From positions 3,804,439-3,868,438 of the forward strand of contig NZ_CP007595.1 in NCBI RefSeq assembly GCF_000785535.1: 64,000 nucleotides of DNA, read 5' to 3'. This document shows positions 8,298 to 16,307 of this stretch, piece after piece (position 1 is the first letter of the stretch; each line of letters begins with the position of its first letter). The notes under the pieces were generated by a model. That model was not told where the DNA came from. It searched no databases and was given only the letters and a program-made list of their open reading frames with translations. A program made the translations under genes and the position numbers. This DNA is from Arthrobacter sp. PAMC 25486 (GTDB taxonomy: Bacteria; Actinomycetota; Actinomycetes; Actinomycetales; Micrococcaceae).

Positions 8298-9152
8298 TCA
8301 GCGGGGGATCAGCCCGAGCTCGGCGAACGCGGCGGCGATGCCGTGCTGGTGCGGCGGCAGTGCAGTGCGGTCCGCTATGGCCAGCAGGTCCGGGTGGGAA
8401 CCCTCGACCGCCACGCCAAGCCCCGCATAGGCAAGCATCTCCAGGTCGTTCTGTCCGTCGCCAAAGGCGATTGAATCCTTCTGCGCGATGCCGAGCCGGG
8501 AGAGGGCGGCAGCAACGCCGTCGGCCTTGGAAATGCCCCGCTGAAACAGCTCCCCGGCGTGCGGACCCTCATCCGCAATGGAATTTCCGACGACGTCAAT
8601 GTCACCGCCGATTTCCGCCACCAGCTGCGCCATGGGCACGGGGGATTCGTAGACGGAGATCTTCGCGAAGATGGCCTCATCAGTCCCGGACAGCACCCGC
8701 ACTCCACCCAGAATCGCGGCGGCGCCGGTGGTGCGACCGTCGGGGTCCGCGGCGAAATGCGCCTCGATGTGGGCGCGCAGCCGGGCCTCTGCGGAGGGCT
8801 TCACATACAGGGCGTGCTGCGCTTCGAGGAGGTAGACGGCGTCGTGCGCGTCAAGGGCGGCGAGGGCGCGGGCGGCCAGATCCGCGGGGAATTCCCTGTC
8901 CAGCAGGACCTCACCGGCCACCTCCACATACGCGCCGGCGCTGGCAATCACTCCGTCAAAACCCGCACCGAGAATGCTCTCCGGCAGCATGGGCAGCGGC
9001 CGGCCGGTGCTGATGAAGACCTTGTGTCCCGAGGCGCGGGCGGCCCGGACCGCCTGCACGTGGGCGTCTGGAACGACCCCGAAGTCCGCGTAGGTGCCGT
9101 CGACATCGAGGAAGACGGCCTGGATGGTTTGCGTGGAAGTTTCGGCGCTCAT
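8298..9152 (-). CDS. HAD-superfamily (Cof type) phosphatase
   Basis: The frame is open from 9545, but the part above 9152 belongs to remnants of other genes; the ATG at 9152 begins MSAETSTQTIQAVFLDVDG. The 284-aa protein has HAD motif I FLDVDGT (Asp16, Asp18), motif II in FISTGRP, and motif IV GDGQNDLEML, with a large cap between II and III as in subfamily IIB. Such enzymes dephosphorylate sugar phosphates, flavin nucleotides or related small molecules in the cytosol; the substrate cannot be told. It has no operon partner: upstream is a pseudogene and downstream an empty stretch. Motif I reads DVDGTY where many relatives have DLDGTL. Confidence 0.88.
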   Translation of the reverse strand: MSAETSTQTIQAVFLDVDGTYADFGVVPDAHVQAVRAARASGHKVFISTGRPLPMLPESILGAGFDGVIASAGAYVEVAGEVLLDREFPADLAARALAALDAHDAVYLLEAQHALYVKPSAEARLRAHIEAHFAADPDGRTTGAAAILGGVRVLSGTDEAIFAKISVYESPVPMAQLVAEIGGDIDVVGNSIADEGPHAGELFQRGISKADGVAAALSRLGIAQKDSIAFGDGQNDLEMLAYAGLGVAVEGSHPDLLAIADRTALPPHQHGIAAAFAELGLIPR

Positions 9153-9162
9153 GATCGGGAGT

Positions 9163-9807
9163 CTAGCCGCTCCGGGGCAGGGCGCGGTGCCAGGCTTTCC
9201 CATGGGTGTAGTTGTCCTGCAACTCCACCACGACGAAGCCGGCGCGGCGCAGTTCTGATAGCGCTGCGGAATTGCGTCCCCGGGCTGGCAGTCGCTGACC
9301 CTGCACAGGGCCTCGAGGGTGCTGAAGCGTACGGCCTTGGCCCGGCCGTTCTTGAGGATTGACAGGTTGGCGGGCGTGATGCCGACCAGCTCTGCCAACG
9401 TGCCCACGGCCATTTTTCGCCGGGCCAGCAGCATCCGCAGTACCAGGACGATCAGGGCCGCGCAGGAAATGAGCAGCCCGGCCCCGCCGATCAGCAGCGC
9501 CACGCCGGGTGCAACGGCTTCGCCCGGCACCGCCAATGATGTCAACGTAGCGGAACGCCCCCTGCGAAAATACGGTTCCGCGCTGCACCATGGCCAGCAA
9601 CCGCCAGACGCAGACCAGCGTGACCTGCACCGTCACGAATCCCAGCAGCACGATAACGACCACCGGGACGCGCACTCCGGCCATGGCAGCCCCGGCCTCC
9701 CCGAGATCCACCGCAAGCAACGGCACCATGACGGCCTGCACAAACACCGAGCCGGCAAGAACCAGCGCCAACAGGACTCGCAGGGCGAGGACTGTCAGTT
9801 TCCCCAC
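9163..9807 (-). pseudogene. Collapsed DUF2975 membrane protein / HTH regulator pair
   Basis: From ATG 9807 the first frame encodes a DUF2975-like membrane protein (MGKLTVLALRVLLALVLAGS to VFSQGAFRYVDI). It then slips near 9545 into a second frame that resumes the DUF2975 end (PGEAVAPGVALLIGGAG, LIVLVLRMLLA) and runs without a stop straight into a small Cro/CI-type HTH protein (RRKMAVGTLAELVGITPANL, LCRVSDCQPGD). These families are normally two adjacent genes. About 25 residues of DUF2975 and the whole join between the genes are gone. After the HTH, frame one carries an unrelated piece (ELRRAGFVVVELQDNYTHGK) ending at 9163. At least two, probably three, deletions are needed to explain this. 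Confidence 0.6.
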
Positions 9808-9880
9808 GGGAAGTCCTTAGATCGAAAAACAGTGGAATCGCTCGTTAAGCGATACGTTGTGGCCGGGGGCGCTGCAAGGC

Positions 9881-10030
9881 ATGAGGGCAATGCGGGACCC
9901 GGCGCGGTGGGTGCCCGGCTTCGCCGCTCACCGCGGGTATGATCACTTTAAAACCATCGGCATGGGCCAGGTCATTCCCAAACTGGCCTCCCGCCGCATC
10001 GAAACATTTGAAGGGTTAACGGATGCCTGA
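9881..10030 (+). CDS. Possible short ORF or gene remnant before the alcohol dehydrogenase
   Basis: An open frame from ATG 9881 (second ATG 9890) reads through YDHFKTIGMGQVIPKLASRR and stops with TGA at 10028-10030, eight bases inside the alcohol dehydrogenase gene. The sequence looks like protein rather than noise and the overlap suggests translational coupling, but I do not recognise it; it may be the tail of a lost upstream gene. Confidence 0.25.
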   Translation: MRAMRDPARWVPGFAAHRGYDHFKTIGMGQVIPKLASRRIETFEGLTDA

Positions 10031-11165
10031 AGCAACGCTGATGACCAGCGCCGTCCTCCGCACCTCCGACGCGCAAAGGCCCTATGCGGACAGTGAGCCG
10101 CTCACCCTCGAGCAACTGCCCGTCCCGGCCCCGCGCGCCGGCGAGGTGCTGGTGAAAATCGAGCGCGCCAGCCTCTGCCATTCAGATCTTTCGGTCATCA
10201 ACGGCTCCCGGATTCGCCCGCTGCCCATGGCACTGGGGCACGAGGCCAGCGGAACCGTGTCCGGCGTCGGGCCCGGCGTGCAAGGTGTCAAGGCCGGTGA
10301 CCGCGTCGTTCTCGTCTTTGTCCCCAGCTGCGGGCACTGCAAGGCCTGCGCCGGCGGCCGCCCTGCCCTGTGCCACCGCGCCGCCGAGGCCAACGGCGCA
10401 GGCGACCTCCTGCACGGCGAAGCCATCCTGCGATCGGCGTCGGGGGAGCGGATCAACCATCACCTGGGCGTCTCGGCGTTCTCGGAATACGCCGTGGTTG
10501 CCCGGGAGTCCGTGGTGGTGATTGACGACGACGTCCCGCTGGATGTCGCCGCCATGTTTGGTTGCGCCGCCCTCACCGGAATCGGCGCCGTCATCCACTC
10601 CGCCAACGTCACCGAGGGGCAGTCGGTGATCGTGTTTGGTATGGGAGCCGTAGGCCTTGCCGCTGTCATGGCGGCGGTGCAAATTCCCGGCACCACCGTC
10701 ATTGCCATCGACCCGCTGGCCGAAAAACAGGCCCTCGCCCTGCGCTGCGGCGCCCACTTCGCGGGGCCCCCGGCCGAGGCTTCCGACCTGGTCGCCGCGC
10801 ATACCCAGTTCGGTGCCGATGTGGCCATCGAGGCCGTCGGCAGCGCCAGGGTCATGGAGGCCTGCCTGGAGCTGCTGGACCGCGGCGGCGCCCTCGTCTC
10901 GGTAGGGCTGCCGCACCCGGACCAGATGCTCAACGTCCAGGCGCTGCAATTTGCTGGCACCGGCAAACGGCTCATCGGCTCCTACATGGGCGACGCCGAC
11001 CCTGCCCGTGACATCCCCGCCTACGTGCAAATGTGGCGCGACGGGCGCCTGCCCGTCGAACTGCTGCACACGGACACCAAGCCGCTGGCGGAAATCAACC
11101 AGGGGCTGGACGACCTGGCTGACGGACTTGTGGTGCGCCGTCTGTTCACCTGCGACGCCGTGTAG
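10023..11165 (+). CDS. Zinc-dependent alcohol dehydrogenase (MDR superfamily)
   Basis: A 380-aa medium-chain dehydrogenase. It has the catalytic zinc site Cys52 and GHE (His73, Glu74), and a structural zinc loop with four cysteines at 103, 106, 109 and 117 (CGHCKAC...C). The Rossmann fold begins at VIVFGMGAVGLAAV. The pattern SLCHSDLSVINGSRIRPLP fits the class-III-like or aryl-alcohol branch that oxidises primary or aromatic alcohols to aldehydes with NAD(P). It is cytosolic and single-copy, with a possible short coupled ORF upstream. It is followed by a 31-bp palindrome at 11234 that separates it from the convergent peroxidase gene. The substrate is unknown. Confidence 0.9.
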   Translation: MPEATLMTSAVLRTSDAQRPYADSEPLTLEQLPVPAPRAGEVLVKIERASLCHSDLSVINGSRIRPLPMALGHEASGTVSGVGPGVQGVKAGDRVVLVFVPSCGHCKACAGGRPALCHRAAEANGAGDLLHGEAILRSASGERINHHLGVSAFSEYAVVARESVVVIDDDVPLDVAAMFGCAALTGIGAVIHSANVTEGQSVIVFGMGAVGLAAVMAAVQIPGTTVIAIDPLAEKQALALRCGAHFAGPPAEASDLVAAHTQFGADVAIEAVGSARVMEACLELLDRGGALVSVGLPHPDQMLNVQALQFAGTGKRLIGSYMGDADPARDIPAYVQMWRDGRLPVELLHTDTKPLAEINQGLDDLADGLVVRRLFTCDAV

Positions 11166-11233
11166 CCAAAGTTTTCGGTGCTTCCCCGCCCACCCCCCTG
11201 GGAACGCCGCAGCAGCAAACGGGCATTAAACAC

Positions 11234-11264
11234 AAACGCTCCAGCACTTAGTGCTGGAGCGTTT
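11234..11264. terminator. Perfect 31-bp palindrome between convergent genes
   Basis: Arms of 15 bp (AAACGCTCCAGCACT and its complement) around one central base, placed between the alcohol dehydrogenase and DyP stops. It is symmetric, so it could end transcripts from both sides. The AACGCTCC arm is shared with the repeats at 26113-26213. Confidence 0.65.
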
Positions 11265-11327
11265 GGAAAAGCAGCCCGGAAGGTGCTGCCGCGTTGGGAA
11301 AAGCAGCCCGGAAGGTGCTGCCGCGTT
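11265..11327. repeat. 32-bp tandem repeat, two copies
   Basis: Two identical 31-bp copies (11265-11295 and 11297-11327, beginning GGAAAAGCAGCCCGG) separated by one base follow directly after the palindrome. They are non-coding. The 32-bp period is the same as in the unrelated-sequence repeat at 26138, also at a convergent junction. Confidence 0.8.
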
Positions 11328-11340
11328 CGGGGCGGCAGGG

Positions 11341-12600
11341 TTAGGCGAACAGCTGTTCGCCTATGAAGCCTCCCTCGCTGCAGCCGGGCGGAATGGCGAA
11401 CACGGCAGACCCGATCGGCACAGTCCACTGGTTCAGGATGTCCAGTTCATCGAGGCGCCGCTGGATGGGTGTGAACTGCTTCTGTACATCAGCCTGATAC
11501 GAGGCAAAAATGAGCCCCGACCCGGAGATGCTGCCGGCGTCCGGTGCCTGGTCGTAGTTGTAGCCTCGCCGGAAAATCCGCTGCAAAGGGTCATCCGGCC
11601 GGGACCGGCGCATGTGCGCGAAGTCCTCGATGACCGGGAATCCCGTGGGATTCAGTGCCTCGAAGTCCGGCTCGTCGAGTTCAGCCGTTCCGGTCAAGGG
11701 GGCCCCGTTGTCCATGCGGCGGCCCACGGAGGCGTCCCGCCCGGTTCGATCCAGCTCATCCCAGGTGTCCAAGTTCATCTCAATGCGCCTGATCACCAGC
11801 GACGTCCCGTTTTCAATCCACGGTGAAATCTCCTCCCGGCCCCACACCACATCCTCATGCCAGCCGCTGTCAGGCATCGGGTTGGCCGTGCCATCCACCT
11901 GGCCAAACAGGTTCCGCATGGTGGTGCCGGGCCGCTCGGTGCCGTAAGCGCGGCGGAAACCCTGCTGCACCCACTTCACGGTGGCAAAGCTGCGGCTGTC
12001 CTTGAGCAGCATGCGCTGGGCATGGGCCACCGTCAACGGATCGTCGGAACAAATCTGCAGCAGCAGGTCGCCGCCGCTGTATTCCGGGCGCAACTTGTCA
12101 ACGGAAAATGCCGGCAGCGCCGTGAGCCATTCCGGCTTCTGGCGAGGGTTGACCAGTTCCACCAGCCTGGGTCCGAACCCAAAGGTCACGGTCAGCCGCG
12201 CGGGACTGGTCGCAAGCTCCACTTCCGTGTCCGCCAAGGCACCCCGGCCCTGGGTGAGTCTGGCGGCGTCGTCGGTCAGCAGCCGCAACAGCGCCTTGAC
12301 ACGGTCCGCGGTCAGTTCCGGGAGCAGCTCCAGCGCCACGAAATTCGCGTGAGACTGCGCGTCCGTGCTGATCCCGGCCTGCCGCGCCCCATGGAAGGGC
12401 ACAGTCCCGCTGCCATGCAATGCCATGGACGACGGCGGGGCCTCGCCTTCTGCCTTCCCGCCCGGCAGCAGCGTGGCCGCACCTACCAAGGCGCCGATCC
12501 CGGCGGCGGCGCCCCCGAAAAGCAGGTGCCTCCGTTGCACGCCGCCCTTGCCTGTACTACCAGTGACTTGGGGTGCGACCGTTGTGGTGCTGTCCGTCAT
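11341..12600 (-). CDS. Tat-exported DyP-type heme peroxidase
   Basis: 419 aa. The N-terminus has a twin-arginine signal (VQRRHLLFGG, residues 21-30) and an Ala/Gly hydrophobic stretch, so the folded, heme-loaded enzyme is exported. The mature part has the DyP hallmarks: GQVDGTANP with distal Asp236, and the proximal heme-ligand segment DFAHMRRSRPDD with His329. Family members use peroxide to oxidise dyes, phenolics or metal centres, and some (EfeB) extract iron from heme. The gene overlaps the PCuAC lipoprotein gene by 4 bp (ATGA). In Streptomyces a Tat-exported DyP (DtpA) is encoded with copper chaperones and takes part in copper trafficking; the same partnership is likely here. An 18-bp palindrome GGCGAACAGCTGTTCGCC covers the last codons. 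Confidence 0.92.
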   Translation of the reverse strand: MTDSTTTVAPQVTGSTGKGGVQRRHLLFGGAAAGIGALVGAATLLPGGKAEGEAPPSSMALHGSGTVPFHGARQAGISTDAQSHANFVALELLPELTADRVKALLRLLTDDAARLTQGRGALADTEVELATSPARLTVTFGFGPRLVELVNPRQKPEWLTALPAFSVDKLRPEYSGGDLLLQICSDDPLTVAHAQRMLLKDSRSFATVKWVQQGFRRAYGTERPGTTMRNLFGQVDGTANPMPDSGWHEDVVWGREEISPWIENGTSLVIRRIEMNLDTWDELDRTGRDASVGRRMDNGAPLTGTAELDEPDFEALNPTGFPVIEDFAHMRRSRPDDPLQRIFRRGYNYDQAPDAGSISGSGLIFASYQADVQKQFTPIQRRLDELDILNQWTVPIGSAVFAIPPGCSEGGFIGEQLFA

Positions 12601-13223
12601 TTGGCATCCGCGGGGGTGCCATGGTCCATGTCGCCGTGGCTGCCATCGCCATGGTCCATGTCGCCGTGTCCGCCATCGCCATGGTCCATGTCACCGTAGT
12701 TCTCGTTGGCGCCGGAGAAGTCCTTGACCACGGCAGTGAAGTCCAGGCTCTGGCCATTGGACAGTTCCAGACTGAAAGGAAGTTCGTCACCGGCCTCGAC
12801 CGGCTTGACCAGGCCCATCAACATGATGTGTTCGGCGCCGGGTTCAAGGACAAGTTCGCCGTGGGCGGGAATGGTGAAGCCACCTTCCTTGGCCTGCATT
12901 TTCATGTCCCCGTTGGTACCCATGATAATTTCGTGCAGTTCAGCCGTTTTTGACGCCGGGGTGCTGACGCCGACAACGGTGACGTTCTCATCAGTGGTGT
13001 TCCTGATGATGCCGAACGCGGACGTCATGCCGGAATCGATGGCTTTTGCCCATGTTTCACTGATGGTTAATGCGGCAGCGGTTGAACTGGCTGACGCTGA
13101 CGGTGAGGCGCCTGCGTCGACCGCCGCGCCGCAGCCGGTGAGTGCCAGTGAGGCCGCGGCCGCCACGGTCAGCAGGGTGTAGCGGAGGGAGGTGTTGCGC
13201 GGGGAAGTGATGGTCTTGTTCAT
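12597..13223 (-). CDS. PCuAC-type copper chaperone lipoprotein with His/Met-rich tail
   Basis: Start taken at ATG 13223 (MNKTITSPRN); the longer frame from 13382 has no signal sequence at its front. The 208-aa product has a lipoprotein signal with lipobox LALTGCG, then the PCu(A)C domain. Its copper ligands are visible in AELHEIIMG, MKMQ and EHIMLMGL (H-x-M pattern). PCuAC proteins hand Cu(I) to exported copper enzymes. The C-terminus is a repeated HGDMDHGDG tail of His, Met and Asp, probably an extra metal-buffering arm; the DNA there (12605-12695) is a matching tandem repeat. It is the third gene of a copper operon and is translationally coupled to the DyP peroxidase (4-bp overlap). Confidence 0.9.
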   Translation of the reverse strand: MNKTITSPRNTSLRYTLLTVAAAASLALTGCGAAVDAGASPSASASSTAAALTISETWAKAIDSGMTSAFGIIRNTTDENVTVVGVSTPASKTAELHEIIMGTNGDMKMQAKEGGFTIPAHGELVLEPGAEHIMLMGLVKPVEAGDELPFSLELSNGQSLDFTAVVKDFSGANENYGDMDHGDGGHGDMDHGDGSHGDMDHGTPADAK

Positions 13224-13299
13224 GATGATGCTCCTGAAAGGTATTTCCGGGCGTGCCGCAGCTGTGCGTTGCAGGCCGGGAGGAATGTGAATTGCGTAG

Positions 13300-13986
13300 T
13301 TAGGGTGTTTGCTTGGATTTTTTCCGTGCACGCCCGATGAAGACGAAGGCCAGATAGGCGCCCAACCCAATGGCTGTGCCAATGCCTATTGGCGCAACCT
13401 TGGCCAAAACGGATCCGTCCGTGCCGGTCCCGGCGCTCCCGGCGGCGTCCCCGGTGGTCCCGGGGCCGCCATGTGGCGATGAGGGTGCCGTGGCGCCAGT
13501 TGTGCCTGTTGTCTCTTTGTTGGACTGCGAGCTCAGCGTCGGTTCTGCCGCAGCAGTGGCAGTGCCAACCCGGAAGGTCTGGGTGCCGCTGATGGGGTGG
13601 CCGTCGCTTGAGACCACCCGCCATCGGACCAGATATTCGCCGTCGGGCATGTCAGCCAAAAGCGGCTGGGTCAGCTTTTCGCCACTTAGGGAAGGATCGC
13701 CCTGGGCCCAGTCCTTGTCCCGCCCATCCATGACCCGGACCTCGTTTCCGAGGTTGAGCAACGAGCCGCTGTAGATGAATTCCAGGCTGGCCGGTGCCTC
13801 TTTGAGTTGCTCTCCGGGGGTGGGATTGGTGGCAATGAGTTGGTCGTGGGCAGCGGCTCCGGGTGCGGTGGCCAGGGATAGCCCCAGACACAGCAGCAGG
13901 ACGGCACCCGCTGCAGCCCAGATTAATGCGAGATGTTGCTGCCGGTAGTTCCGCCGCAGGGCGTTGTTTGAATTGTTTGTAGGCAT
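13300..13986 (-). CDS. CopC-domain copper-binding protein, membrane anchored
   Basis: 228 aa, start supported by GGGAAG upstream. Residues 20-46 are a signal sequence ending ...GAAAHDQ, which leaves His near the new N-terminus, the usual Cu(II) ligand of CopC. The CopC domain follows (ATNPTPGEQL, LEFIYSG, YLVRWRVVSSDGHPISGTQTF). Then come a Ser/Thr/Gly-rich linker (about 145-195) and a single C-terminal membrane helix with a basic tail (RARKKSKQ). This is the YobA/CopC layout of Gram-positives: an extracellular copper-binding domain tethered to the membrane. It lies 76 bp upstream of the PCuAC gene on the same strand. Confidence 0.9.
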   Translation of the reverse strand: MPTNNSNNALRRNYRQQHLALIWAAAGAVLLLCLGLSLATAPGAAAHDQLIATNPTPGEQLKEAPASLEFIYSGSLLNLGNEVRVMDGRDKDWAQGDPSLSGEKLTQPLLADMPDGEYLVRWRVVSSDGHPISGTQTFRVGTATAAAEPTLSSQSNKETTGTTGATAPSSPHGGPGTTGDAAGSAGTGTDGSVLAKVAPIGIGTAIGLGAYLAFVFIGRARKKSKQTP

Positions 13987-14049
13987 GGCTGCTTCCCGCC
14001 CTGCCGCGCAATGGGCAGGCAGGGCTTTCCAGTTGAAAACGCTGGGCGT

Positions 14050-14679
14050 TTAAGACACGGGGGAAAGCAAAGGGGGCCCGCGGTGGCGCATGGCAAGCAT
14101 CGGGACGCCAAGGTTGGGCACTGCTAGAACAGGCCATTCTGTCGGAGTGAACCGGGAGCCGGCGGCAAGGGCCATCGGCCGGAACACCGGCAGCAGCCGG
14201 ATGAGTCTCAGACGCAGGGCCCGGATGAGCCGGACGGTGCTGGTCTCGCCGTGGCGCAGCACAGCGATGGTGACGGCCGCTGCGAGTATGTGGTTCAGCC
14301 ACATGAGGGCGGAATCGTGGTTCATGGCCGAGTGAGCTGTGGCTGAGTCGGACATGGCCAGCATGGTCATGGAGCCCATGTCGTGGCCGCCGTGGCCGCC
14401 TTGCGGAAGGGCTGCAGGGGAGCCGGACATGGCGGCATCGGCACTGAAAAGCCAGTGGAACACGCTTTGGCTCAACGCCACGGCCGCTGCCATGCGCCAG
14501 AACGACAACACCCGGCCTGCAAGCAATGTACAGACCAAGCCGGAGAGAGCCAATGACAGCAGGGCTGTTGGCAGGCTGGGGATGCCTCCGCCGGCGAGTG
14601 CGTGGGAGGTCGCCGCAGCAAAGGTTGCGGCAGCTGCACCTGCCCAGCCGCGCGCAAGGCGAACGCCTCGTGACGCCAT
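14050..14679 (-). CDS. His/Met-rich membrane protein of the copper operon
   Basis: Start taken at ATG 14679, which has AGGAGG five bases upstream; an ATG at 14739 gives 20 more residues without a site. The 209-aa product has about four or five hydrophobic segments. Between the second pair lies a loop rich in His and Met (QGGHGGHDMGSMTMLAMSD, then HSAMNHDSALM), a likely metal-binding stretch. I do not know a named family. Its place as first gene of the strand-matched CopC/PCuAC/DyP operon, 63 bp upstream of copC, suggests a part in copper uptake or handling at the membrane. Confidence 0.7.
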   Translation of the reverse strand: MASRGVRLARGWAGAAAATFAAATSHALAGGGIPSLPTALLSLALSGLVCTLLAGRVLSFWRMAAAVALSQSVFHWLFSADAAMSGSPAALPQGGHGGHDMGSMTMLAMSDSATAHSAMNHDSALMWLNHILAAAVTIAVLRHGETSTVRLIRALRLRLIRLLPVFRPMALAAGSRFTPTEWPVLAVPNLGVPMLAMRHRGPPLLSPVS

Positions 14680-14867
14680 CCCTGCCTCCTTGGTGGATTC
14701 CCAGACCCGGTGGTGCCCGGCCACCAATGAGTATTCCATATTTCTACGGGGCGTCGAAATGATGTGCGGGGAACGGTGCCCCGGGAACGGTTGGCCACCC
14801 GGGTGCGTTGGGTGCAGGTGCCAAAACCAGGCTGAACAAATTTATTTGTTGGTGGGACACTGGAGGC

Positions 14868-15320
14868 ATGTTGGACGTTGTCGTGATTGCGGATGCCGCA
14901 GCCGCCGAGGCGGTGCTGGACCCCATCCGGGCCCGGCTGTTGGCCGAGGTGCCCGATCCGGCGCTGGAACCGAACATGCTTTCAGCCCGGTGGATGTTGG
15001 CGCTCGCCGCCCGGCTCGTCAAGGACGTGGGAACACTCTTCACCGGCGCCGACCGTGCCAAACAGCGCCTGGCCACGTTCGCCATGGACGGCGAGGTGAG
15101 CGTGGCCAGCGCCGCCGAGCGGGCCGCCTTTGTCGCAGAACTTGCGGCAGGAACGGCGAAGCTGGTGGAAAATTACCACAGCGGAACCGCAACCGGCGGC
15201 CGCAAACACAGGATCGTCGTCGCACTTCATCCCAGCGTCACGCCGGACGTGAGCGCCACTACAGGCCCGCAGAAGATTACCCACAATGCCGGTACCACCG
15301 GCCAAACCGAGGAGCCATGA
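14868..15320 (+). CDS. ArsR-family protein lacking its winged-helix domain
   Basis: Start at ATG 14868 (MLDVVVIADAAAAEAVLDPI) matches the conserved start of one ArsR subgroup that is encoded next to SRPBCC proteins; GGAGG ends one base before it. Relatives continue from DPIRARLLAEL into a winged-helix domain of about 65 residues. Here LLAEVPDP runs straight into LEPNMLSARWMLALAARLV, the start of the C-terminal domain. The rest (DVGTLFTG, LATFAMDGEV, HRIVVALHPS) is intact and the frame is open. So this 150-aa protein keeps the effector/dimer part but has no visible DNA-binding region. It overlaps the SRPBCC gene by 4 bp. It may be a dead repressor, which would leave the operon constitutive, or a kept non-DNA-binding partner. 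Confidence 0.75.
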   Translation: MLDVVVIADAAAAEAVLDPIRARLLAEVPDPALEPNMLSARWMLALAARLVKDVGTLFTGADRAKQRLATFAMDGEVSVASAAERAAFVAELAAGTAKLVENYHSGTATGGRKHRIVVALHPSVTPDVSATTGPQKITHNAGTTGQTEEP

Positions 15321-16033
15321 TGGCCAAGGAATTCAAGATCGTGCACGAATCCGAGATCGAGGGCACCCCGCAGGCGGTGTTTGATGCGGCAACTCAGGGG
15401 ACTTCCGGCTGGATGTGGCCCATGGGAATCGAGCCGAAACTGGGCGGCGCGGGCCCGTTCGGCAGCACCGTCACCGTGTGGGAGCCACCTCACCGCTTCT
15501 CCAACCGCATGGACGGCGAGGGCGGCTTCTTCAACCAGCTTGATTACGACATCTCCGAGCTCCCCGACGGCAAGTCGTGGCTGCGCTATGTCCACGGCGG
15601 CGTCTTCTTCGAGGACTGGGACAACCAATACGTTGGCGCGTCCAAGCACACCGCCTTCTACCAGCACACCCTCGGCGAGTACGTGAAGTTCTTTGCCGGG
15701 CAGCAGGCAGCGTTCGCCGACGTGCAGGGGCCCGGCACGTCTTCCACGCCCGAGGCCTTTGACGCGGTCAAGGCCGCCCTGGGGATTCACGACGGCGGAG
15801 CCGGCGGACACGTCAGCGTCGCCATTGCGGGCCTCGGCACGGTGGACGCCGTGGTGGACTACCTTGATCCGAATTTCATTGGCCTGCGCACCGAGGATGC
15901 CATGTACCGGTTCTTCGGCCGCAACGCCTTCGGCGCCGTGGTGGGCTTGACCATCCACCTGTTCGCCCCCGGGGCGGATGCCGATGCCGCCGGTGCGGCC
16001 TGGGGTGCCTGGCTGACCGGGCTATACGCATAG
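15317..16033 (+). CDS. SRPBCC-family (AHSA1-like) ligand-binding protein
   Basis: 238 aa, starting in the ATGATG at 15317 that overlaps the ArsR-like stop. The N-terminal 140 residues have the START/AHSA1 pattern (FKIVHESEIEGTPQAVFDA, GPFGSTVTVWEPPHRFSNRM, YHGGVFFEDW-like segment HGGVFFEDWDNQY). The C-terminal part (about 160-238) adds an extra alpha/beta stretch. Genes of this kind are regularly paired with ArsR regulators in actinobacteria; their ligand is usually unknown. No membrane or export signal. Expression would be coupled to the damaged regulator gene upstream. Confidence 0.85.
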   Translation: MMAKEFKIVHESEIEGTPQAVFDAATQGTSGWMWPMGIEPKLGGAGPFGSTVTVWEPPHRFSNRMDGEGGFFNQLDYDISELPDGKSWLRYVHGGVFFEDWDNQYVGASKHTAFYQHTLGEYVKFFAGQQAAFADVQGPGTSSTPEAFDAVKAALGIHDGGAGGHVSVAIAGLGTVDAVVDYLDPNFIGLRTEDAMYRFFGRNAFGAVVGLTIHLFAPGADADAAGAAWGAWLTGLYA

Positions 16034-16113
16034 TCTGGCTTCTGGCGCCGTTGCGGGGCTGCATCTTTGGTGCTCAACGCTGAAACGGGGAAGCCCGTGC
16101 GGGCCCCGACATG

Positions 16114-16170
16114 TGAAATAGCAGCTGATGCGATGAATCCGCTGATTTCATCGCATCAGCTGCTGTTTCA
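16114..16170. terminator. Long hairpin after the SRPBCC gene
   Basis: A 24-bp arm (16114-16137, TGAAATAGCAGCTGATGCGA...) pairs with 16146-16170 with a single T/C difference and an 8-nt loop, 80 bp after the SRPBCC stop. Probably terminates that transcript; the sequence is AT-richer than its surroundings. Confidence 0.6.
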
Positions 16171-16307
16171 AAGCGTGGCGGATAGGTGGCCGATATGGCT
16201 GCAGACTGGATTCGGGACTAAATCCCAACTTCTTGGGATACCTGGCGGGGGACGGTGAGGGGACGGTCGGCAATTCGCCGGACGTCCCCTCACTAACTGG
16301 AGCAGTC

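Noticed and set aside
11265..11327. Possible CRISPR or attachment-site duplication
   Set aside because: Only two adjacent copies, no spacer, no integrase or tRNA nearby.
14339..15316. Long plus-strand frame upstream of the SRPBCC start
   Set aside because: Overlaps the ArsR-like gene in another frame and the membrane protein on the other strand; the family start of SRPBCC is at 15317.
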